A stretch of DNA of 12,499 bases, taken from Ramlibacter sp. (lineage in GTDB: Bacteria; Pseudomonadota; Gammaproteobacteria; Burkholderiales; Burkholderiaceae_C). The notes beneath the pieces were generated by a model. That model saw only the letters and a list, made by a program, of their open reading frames with translations, did not search any database and had not been told where the DNA came from. Position 1 is the stretch's first letter; each line of letters opens with the position of its first letter. Position numbers and translations under genes: made by a program. The stretch covers positions 1 to 12,499 of the forward strand of contig JAJAZH010000048.1 of assembly GCA_026785815.1 (NCBI GenBank), read 5' to 3'. Of this stretch, positions 7,793 to 12,499 are shown one piece after another.

Positions 7793-8608
7793 TCAGCCCA
7801 CTTGCACCGTCACCCGCAGGAAGGTTGCCGCGATCAGGGTCCGGCCTGGGTACTGGCACAGGTTCTGGCCCTGGAACAGCGCCACCAGCTGGCTGCGCAG
7901 CTGCTCCGTCCGCCCATTCTTCCCGGCGGCTTCGAAGGCGTTCATCGTGGGTCCGTAGTACTGCCGGAAGGTGTCCACGAACTCCGCCGGCGACCCGTCG
8001 AAATCGAACACATAGCTGTCACGATCGCAGGTGATCCCCTCCCACGCAATGCCCGCTTCGCCGAAGCGTTCGATCACATGGTTCGGCGAGCCCCAGCACA
8101 TCGGGCTGACGAAGCCTTCGGGCGGCGGCGAGTAAGAGGCGCTGATCTTCAGGATCTGCGCGACGAAGGTCGGGTCGTCGGGGATCCAGTTCCCCATCAG
8201 GATGCGGCCGCCGGGCCTGGTCACCCGCACCATCTCGCGCGCGACGTCGAAGGGTTTGGGAGCGAACATGGCGCCGAACACGCTGATGACGCGATCGAAG
8301 CTCTTGTTTTCGATGCCGCGCAGGTCGCAAGCATCGCCCTCGAGGAAGCTGCAGGTCGCCGACAGTCCGGCCTGGACCGCGCGCCGGTTGCCCGCGGCGA
8401 CCAGGTTGGCGGCGATGTCCACACCGAGCACGGTGGCGCCCAGCTTCGCGGCCGGGATCGCGGTGGTGCCGTCGCCGCAACCGAGGTCCAGCACCTTCAT
8501 GCCGGGAGCGATGCCGGCATGCCGGACGATGTCTTCGCCGCCTTCGCGCATGCTCTGCGCGATTCGGGTGAAATCCCCTTTTTCCCAGAGCGCCTTGTTC
8601 GGGTTCAT
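7793..8608 (-). CDS. Class I SAM-dependent methyltransferase
   Basis: This is a 271-aa cytosolic enzyme with a Rossmann-type methyltransferase core. Motif I is VLDLGCGDG (39-47), the acidic residue after strand beta2 is Asp64 in LGVDIA, the adenine-binding region reads EGDACDL (90-96), motif IV is FDRVISVFGAMF (104-115) and the post-motif is RPGGRI (131-136). This fits the UbiE/Methyltransf_11/25-like small-molecule group. The C-terminal half (FAEAGI-like substrate region, then WIPDDPTFVA and later YYGPTMNAFEAAG) gives no recognisable substrate signature, so the methyl acceptor is unknown. The ATG at 8608 overlaps the TGA that ends the read-through cupin frame (ATGA), and GAAGGTGA lies just upstream as ribosome binding site. 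The pair is therefore probably one transcript with coupled translation, which the amber codon in the cupin may weaken. Confidence 0.92.
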   Translation of the reverse strand: MNPNKALWEKGDFTRIAQSMREGGEDIVRHAGIAPGMKVLDLGCGDGTTAIPAAKLGATVLGVDIAANLVAAGNRRAVQAGLSATCSFLEGDACDLRGIENKSFDRVISVFGAMFAPKPFDVAREMVRVTRPGGRILMGNWIPDDPTFVAQILKISASYSPPPEGFVSPMCWGSPNHVIERFGEAGIAWEGITCDRDSYVFDFDGSPAEFVDTFRQYYGPTMNAFEAAGKNGRTEQLRSQLVALFQGQNLCQYPGRTLIAATFLRVTVQVG

Positions 8609-8694
8609 GCATTCACCTTCTGGATCATGTGGCTGATCACGTGGCTGTGCTCATGCTGGGGACTGAACATCACGATCTCCGCGTCGGCGTCCAC
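8605..8694 (-). pseudogene. Severed C-terminal tail of the cupin, after an in-frame amber codon
   Basis: Directly after the TAG at 8697-8695 the cupin frame stays open for 29 codons to a TGA at 8607-8605. The residues include DADAEIVMFSPQHEH and end in MIQKVNA. DAEIV-FSP-HEH is the usual C-terminal strand of this cupin family, and the frame ends in a four-base overlap with the methyltransferase start. Both show that the tail belonged to the gene. A GTG (8694-8692) follows the amber codon at once, so reinitiation is conceivable. Full-length product with the amber codon read would be 128 aa. Confidence 0.8.
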
Positions 8695-8991
8695 CTAGAC
8701 GTTGTGGCCGGGCGGCCAGTAGAACAGGTCATTGGTCCTGACCGTCTCCTGCGCGCCGGATTGGTCGGTGGTCGTCAGCTGGCCCTGCAAGACGAAGCCC
8801 CAGTGCGGACATTGGCAGGAATTGTGCGGCAGCCCCTGGAACAGCGGGCTGGTATCGACGCCGGCCGAGAGGCTGAAGTACTCCCCGCTGATCCTGCCCA
8901 ATCCGGTTGCGTCGCCGAAATTAATTTGCTGGCGGATCACCGCGCCCGGGATCTGCATCTTGACGTCAACGTCGTCTTTGGCTATGCGCAT
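8695..8991 (-). CDS. Cupin-domain protein, apparently truncated by an amber codon
   Basis: The 98-aa frame is a single small cupin barrel of unknown substrate. The landmarks are LFQGLPHNSCQCPHWGFVLQG (about 50-70), where the C-x-C-P-H-W-G motif replaces the usual two-histidine metal motif, and DLFYWPPGHNV at the end. That PPGH element is normally followed by one more strand of about 30 residues. Here the codon after Val98 is TAG, and the missing strand lies in frame beyond it, so I read the gene as recently interrupted. A single change from TGG (Trp) or CAG (Gln) would give TAG. Start: ATG at 8991 with a strong AAGGAG 7 nt upstream. The gene leads the methyltransferase on the same strand and is divergent from the SARP-type regulator. 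Without its last strand the barrel would probably be unstable. Sequencing error or suppression are alternatives. Confidence 0.85.
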   Translation of the reverse strand: MRIAKDDVDVKMQIPGAVIRQQINFGDATGLGRISGEYFSLSAGVDTSPLFQGLPHNSCQCPHWGFVLQGQLTTTDQSGAQETVRTNDLFYWPPGHNV

Positions 8992-9030
8992 GTCTTTTCT
9001 CCTTGAGTCAACAGGTGCTCACTGTCAGGA

Positions 9031-9064
9031 CGCCTGTCGTTGCACCCGCTTTCAACGACAGACG
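9031..9064. promoter_or_regulatory. Long inverted repeat in the cupin/SARP divergent promoter region
   Basis: CTGTCGTTG (9034-9042) and CAACGACAG (9053-9061) are perfect inverted 9-mers. Allowing one mismatch the arms extend to 12 bp (9031-9042 and 9053-9064), with a 10-bp spacer. Half-site centres lie about two helical turns apart, as expected for a dimeric regulator. The half-site CGACAG recurs at 9155-9160, just before the regulator's ribosome binding site, and CTGTC occurs as a direct repeat at 9022 and 9034. I infer an operator, most likely for the adjacent SARP-like protein; no convincing -35/-10 pair was found. Confidence 0.6.
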
Positions 9065-9069
9065 GCATA

Positions 9070-9082
9070 CTCCCCTAGGGAG
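9070..9082. promoter_or_regulatory. CTCCC-CTA-GGGAG palindrome
   Basis: CTCCC (9070-9074) and GGGAG (9078-9082) flank CTA, giving a compact 13-bp palindrome preceded by GCATA. It lies in the same 182-bp divergent region as the larger inverted repeat. The ATAC-C-run-TAGGG look recalls operators of CsoR/FrmR-type regulators, but the outer TAC/GTA symmetry is missing, so that resemblance is weak. Function unknown. Confidence 0.35.
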
Positions 9083-9173
9083 GAAGCAGGCACTTTCAGC
9101 GCCTGTGATGCCATGTTCCACACCGGCTGTTCCTGAAACGTTCCCGGCATGCGCCGACAGAAAAGGATTTGCG

Positions 9174-12100
9174 ATGCCGTCCGTGTCGATCCGGCTGCTA
9201 GGCGAGTTCCGCTTCAGCATTGGCGGGCAGGACACCGGGCCGCCTGGATTCGGCCGCCGCGCCGGCGAGCTGGTCCAGCTGCTGGGCCTGCAATCCCAGC
9301 GCAGCCTCACGAACGAGCAGGTGGTGGAGGCGTTGTGGCCACACCTCGAGCCGCAGGCCGGCAGCGCCAACCTGCGCAAGGCTGCGCACCATGTCCGACG
9401 CTTCCTGGACCTGCCCGATGCGCTGGTGTTGCGCGGCGGACGCGTCTTCCTGCTTCCCGGCCATGACGTTGATTGCGACGCGGTGCGGTTCGAGCAGGCC
9501 GCGGACCAGGCGTTGCTGTGCCGCGATGCGCAGGCATGCAAGGCTGCGGCGCTTCACTACGGTGGCGAGCTGTTGCCCGATGCTCCTTATGAACCCTGGA
9601 CCGGGGAGGCGCGCCAGCGGCTGCGGAAAAAGTTCCTGGACCTGCTGCGGCAGGCGGGCGACGTGGAGCGGCTCCTGCGGGAGGACCCGACCGACGAGGC
9701 CGCCCACCTGCAACTGATGCGCGAGGAGCTCGCCGCGGGCCGCCGATCGTCCGCGCTGCGCTGGTATGGCCATTTGCGCGACCACCTGCAACAGGGGATG
9801 GGCCTGCGGCCTGGCCCGCAGGCGGAAGCGTTGTACCAGGAATGCGTCGCGGGCATGGAAGGTGCGGCGCCGCGGTTCGTCGGCCGGGCGCTGGAACTGG
9901 TGCGATTGCTGTCCATGCTGCGCGCGAGCCTTGCCGGGCACCCGCATGGCGCGCTGGTGCGCGCCTCGCCCGGAATGGGCAAGACCGCGTTCTGCCGCCG
10001 CGTGGCGCAGGAGGCGCGAGGCCTTGGCTGGCAGGTGCGCTCGCTGCAGGCCAGCGACTGGACGCGGCCTTACGGCCTCACCGATGACTTGGTCGGGCCG
10101 CTGATGCGGGAGCATCCGGACGCGCTGCACGCCATCGGCCCGCACGCGCGTGCGGTGTTGTCCGCGATGAGCCCCGGCATCGAACCGGGGCAGCCATTGG
10201 TCCTGCCGATCGGCCGGCACCAGATGGTCGGCGCAGTGCGCCGCCTGCTACTCGCGACCGCGGCCGACAAGCCGGTGCTGCTGATCGTGGATGACGCCCA
10301 TTCGGCGGACGACGCCAGCGCCGAGCTGCTGGCGCAGCTGGCGGCGAGCGGCCCGCCGGTGTTCGTGCTGCTTGCATGCCGGCCGGCGCTGCCGGATTTG
10401 CTCGGGCGGCACGTTTCGCGCTTGTTGCGCACCGGACAGCTGCAGGCGATCGAGCTCGGGCCGCTGAGCGCGGAAGAAGCGGCGCTGCTGGCCACGCGAG
10501 CAGCGGACGCGCCGCTGCCGCCGGACGCAGCGGGCGACATCGCGCGACGGTCCGAAGGTTTGCCGTTCGCTGTCGTCGAACTTGCGCGCGTGCCGTCCGC
10601 GCCGGACGCGACCGGCGCGGGCCTGCCTCGCAGCGTGTCATCCGCGCTCACCGGACGCCTGTGCGACGTCGATCCTGCGGCGATGGAGGCGCTGCGCCGG
10701 CTCGCGCTGGCGGCCGGGGAGTTCGACGTGGCGACCGCAATCGCGCTGGCATCCGATCAAGGGAGCGACCCGCTCGCGCGGCTGGACCAGGCCTTGGCCG
10801 CGGGCGTGCTGGTGGTCGCGGACGGGCGCTACCGCTTCCGCCACGCGTTGGTGCGGCAGGCGCTGGCCGATGCGATCCCGCCGCACCGGCGCGTGGCCCT
10901 GCATCACGATGTCGCCACGCGCCTGGAGCAGGCCGGCGCGGCGCCGGGGATGGTCGGCCAGCACTGGCTCGCTGCCGGCCGTCCCGACCAGGCGTTGCCG
11001 TACTCGCTGGCCGCGGCGCGCCAGGCATTTCGGCTCGGCGCTTTCGAGGACGTGCTGCGGCACGTCGAGCCGGTGCTCGCGCATCGTCCGGCGCAACCGG
11101 AGGCGCTCGCGCTGCGGGCGGAGGCGATGGACACGCTCGGCCGTCCGGGCGCGCTGGCCGCCTATGACGCCGCTGCGGACGTGGCACCCGAGGCCCAGGC
11201 CCACGAGCTGCGCGCCAAGCGCGCGCTGGCCCAGGTGAAGATGAGCGATGCTGCCGGCGCGCTGAAGTCTCTCGAGAACGTGCACCCGACCACGGTCGCC
11301 GGGCGGCTGGCCGAAGCGCTGGCCTACAGCGGCGCCGCGGCACTGGGTTTCGGCAATCCGGCCGAAGGCTTGCGCCGCGCCGCCGAGGTGCGCCGCCTGG
11401 CACTGGAGACGGGTGACGAGGGCACGCTGGTGATCGCCTCGTGGGCCCAGGCTGCGGCGGCCCATGCGAGCGGCGACCTGCACGGCAGCGTGTGGGCCGA
11501 CCTGAAGGAAACCAGCCACCTGCCGCAGCTCGCGGTGCGCGTGTTCGACGGCCACTTGTGCATCACGCAGCGCTTCCTCTACGGATCGCGGCCCTACGCC
11601 GACGTGATCGCGTTCGCTGACGCGCTGGCGGCTGAAGCGCAAAAGCTCGGGGCTGCGCGGGGACACGCTTTCGCCGTGACTTTGCGCGGCGAGGCCAGGC
11701 TGCTGAGCGGGCAGCTCGATGCGGCGGAGCAGGACCTGCTTGCCGGCGGACGCATGCACCGCGCCATCGGCGGCGCGACCGGCGAAGCGCTGTCGCTGCA
11801 ACGCCGCTCCGAGCTCGCGATGTACCGCGGCCGGTTCGACCTCGCGCGCGGCCTGCTGGACGAAGCGCTCGACGTGTCCCGCCAATCCGACGTCGGCTTT
11901 CACCTCCTGGACCGGATCTACGGCACCCGCATCGCGCTGAGCACCGATACGGACGCTGCCCTCGGTGTGCTGGAAGAGGCGCAAGCCGCCGTGCGCGGGC
12001 CGCTGGAGACCTGTCCCGGCTGCCGCATCACCTTCGCGATTCCCGCGACGATCGCGGCGGCCCGGGGAGGCGAGCTGGACCTGGCTGCGGGCCACGAGCG

Positions 12101-12299
12101 GCAGTCGGACTACCTGGCCAACGTCGTGATGAAGCTGCCCGCGTGGTACGCGTCGCTGCGCGAGGCGCGCGCGCATGTGGCATCGGCATCAGGGCAGCGG
12201 ACCGCGGCGCGCGAGGGCTTCGCTGCCGCGGCCCAAGGCTTCAGCGACTGCGGGCACGCGCTGGACGCCGCCCGCTGCCGCGCACTCGCGGTGCAATAG
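9174..12299 (+). CDS. SARP/BTAD-type regulator with AAA/STAND-like ATPase and TPR-like C-terminus
   Basis: This is a large cytosolic regulator of 1041 aa. Residues 3-96 form an OmpR-like winged helix (VSIRLLGEFRFSIGG, then TNEQVVEALWP and NLRKAAHHVRRFL). Residues 98-225 are a BTAD domain (GGELLPDAPYEPW, LREDPTDEAAHLQLMREELAAGR, ALRWYGHLRDHL, LRPGPQAEALYQE). An ATPase follows FVGRALELVRL (235-245): Walker A is ASPGMGKT (264-271), with Ala where Gly is usual, and Walker B is VLLIVDDAHSADD (368-380), as in the AAA_16 group. A helical, Ala-rich region with TPR-like repeats fills about 590-1041. No LuxR helix-turn-helix is seen at the end. The design matches AfsR-like activators, where the ATPase and repeats gate DNA binding; the signal is unknown. 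ATG 9174 is preferred over an in-frame ATG at 9003, because AAGGA (9163-9167) precedes it and family homology begins there. It is divergent from the cupin-methyltransferase pair, its likely target. Confidence 0.9.
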   Translation: MPSVSIRLLGEFRFSIGGQDTGPPGFGRRAGELVQLLGLQSQRSLTNEQVVEALWPHLEPQAGSANLRKAAHHVRRFLDLPDALVLRGGRVFLLPGHDVDCDAVRFEQAADQALLCRDAQACKAAALHYGGELLPDAPYEPWTGEARQRLRKKFLDLLRQAGDVERLLREDPTDEAAHLQLMREELAAGRRSSALRWYGHLRDHLQQGMGLRPGPQAEALYQECVAGMEGAAPRFVGRALELVRLLSMLRASLAGHPHGALVRASPGMGKTAFCRRVAQEARGLGWQVRSLQASDWTRPYGLTDDLVGPLMREHPDALHAIGPHARAVLSAMSPGIEPGQPLVLPIGRHQMVGAVRRLLLATAADKPVLLIVDDAHSADDASAELLAQLAASGPPVFVLLACRPALPDLLGRHVSRLLRTGQLQAIELGPLSAEEAALLATRAADAPLPPDAAGDIARRSEGLPFAVVELARVPSAPDATGAGLPRSVSSALTGRLCDVDPAAMEALRRLALAAGEFDVATAIALASDQGSDPLARLDQALAAGVLVVADGRYRFRHALVRQALADAIPPHRRVALHHDVATRLEQAGAAPGMVGQHWLAAGRPDQALPYSLAAARQAFRLGAFEDVLRHVEPVLAHRPAQPEALALRAEAMDTLGRPGALAAYDAAADVAPEAQAHELRAKRALAQVKMSDAAGALKSLENVHPTTVAGRLAEALAYSGAAALGFGNPAEGLRRAAEVRRLALETGDEGTLVIASWAQAAAAHASGDLHGSVWADLKETSHLPQLAVRVFDGHLCITQRFLYGSRPYADVIAFADALAAEAQKLGAARGHAFAVTLRGEARLLSGQLDAAEQDLLAGGRMHRAIGGATGEALSLQRRSELAMYRGRFDLARGLLDEALDVSRQSDVGFHLLDRIYGTRIALSTDTDAALGVLEEAQAAVRGPLETCPGCRITFAIPATIAAARGGELDLAAGHERQSDYLANVVMKLPAWYASLREARAHVASASGQRTAAREGFAAAAQGFSDCGHALDAARCRALAVQ

Positions 12300-12392
12300 T
12301 GAATGCAACTTGCTCCAGCGCGAGCCAGGACGGATGGAAGAAGAACGCTTGCTGACAGCCCGGCTGCGCCGCATGGCGTACATTGCCATCCC

Positions 12393-12419
12393 ACCATGCC
12401 GACCATGCCCACCATGCCC
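12393..12419 (+). repeat. Three tandem 9-bp units carrying in-frame start codons
   Basis: ACCATGCCG (12393-12401), ACCATGCCC (12402-12410) and ACCATGCCC (12411-12419) are near-identical tandem units. Each supplies an ATG in the same frame (12396, 12405, 12414), so the repeat encodes Met-Pro-Thr steps and the true start is ambiguous. No good Shine-Dalgarno sequence precedes any of them. The 96-bp gap before it (12300-12395) shows no clear terminator or promoter; CTGACA (12352-12357) looks like a -35 but has no matching -10. Confidence 0.7.
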
Positions 12420-12499
12420 GTCACCAACCCCCTGCCCCCGTTCCAGGCCATCGCCGACCTGGTCGCGCAGCACGCCGCCGCCCGGCCCGCGCAGACCGC
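12396..12499 (+). CDS. N-terminal fragment of a probable AMP-dependent acyl-CoA synthetase/ligase
   Basis: Only about 34 codons lie in the window; the frame is open to the right edge. After the repeated Met-Pro-Thr start the residues read FQAIADLVAQHAAARPAQT. This is the pattern that opens many ANL-superfamily adenylating enzymes (I-A-D-L-x-x-x-H-A-A-x-R-P), just before the strand that leads to the first conserved segment. None of the ATP-binding motifs is in view, so the assignment rests on this short stretch alone. The strand and position, 96 bp after the SARP-type regulator, allow co-transcription with it. Three candidate starts exist (12396, 12405, 12414); which one is used cannot be decided here. 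Confidence 0.55.
   Translation, partial: MPTMPTMPVTNPLPPFQAIADLVAQHAAARPAQT

Noticed and set aside
9040..9071. TTGCAC and CATACT as a promoter for the SARP-type gene
   Set aside because: The spacing is 20 bp and each hexamer matches consensus poorly; not enough to call a promoter.
9003..9173. Upstream start for the SARP-type regulator at 9003
   Set aside because: It adds 57 residues unlike the family, and runs through the inverted repeats and the cupin's ribosome binding site; ATG 9174 has a good AAGGA.
1..12499. Mobile elements, tRNA/rRNA genes, CRISPR arrays
   Set aside because: No transposase or integrase motif, terminal inverted repeats, tRNA-like cloverleaf or regularly spaced repeats were seen.

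Overview
The window is GC-rich, densely coding DNA from a Gram-negative bacterium. A lipoprotein adaptor, an inner-membrane RND pump and a NodT-type outer-membrane factor require an outer membrane. The general character of the proteins suggests a high-GC betaproteobacterium (Burkholderiales) or a xanthomonad-type gammaproteobacterium. That placement is inference, because no rRNA or marker gene is present.

Left part (1-1177): a plus-strand intrinsic terminator (37-77) probably ends a gene lying outside the window. It is followed by two minus-strand genes: a small STAS/SEC14-like protein (77-433) and a TetR/AcrR-family repressor (557-1177).

Central part (1178-7096): the TetR gene is divergent from a complete tripartite HAE1-class efflux operon. 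The order is adaptor lipoprotein (1308-2495), RND transporter (2508-5675) and outer-membrane factor (5672-7096). The genes are tightly packed, and pump and channel overlap in an ATGA. A perfect 10+4+10 bp palindrome in the divergent intergenic region overlaps -10-like hexamers in both directions and is the obvious repressor operator. The arrangement is that of acrR-acrAB, smeT-smeDEF and ttgR-ttgABC: the repressor leaves the operator when it binds drug, and the pump is made. A two-CBS-domain protein (7178-7768) follows on the same strand.

Right part (7793-12299): a minus-strand pair, cupin then class I methyltransferase, is divergent from a large plus-strand regulator of 1041 aa. The regulator has an N-terminal winged helix plus BTAD domain (SARP/AfsR type), an AAA/STAND-like ATPase and a helical TPR-like C-terminus. 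Their 182-bp shared upstream region holds an inverted repeat and a second palindrome. The cupin frame carries an in-frame amber codon. The frame continues after it with 29 family-like residues and ends in an ATGA overlap with the methyltransferase start, so this looks like a recent nonsense mutation (or readthrough, or a sequence error). The simplest reading is that the SARP-like protein controls the cupin-methyltransferase pair.

At the right edge (from about 12396) the start of a plus-strand gene runs out of the window; its first residues resemble the N-terminus of AMP-dependent acyl-CoA synthetases. I saw no tRNA, rRNA, CRISPR array, insertion sequence or integrase. Most of the window is well-known biology; the least ordinary part is the cupin/methyltransferase/SARP-ATPase locus.
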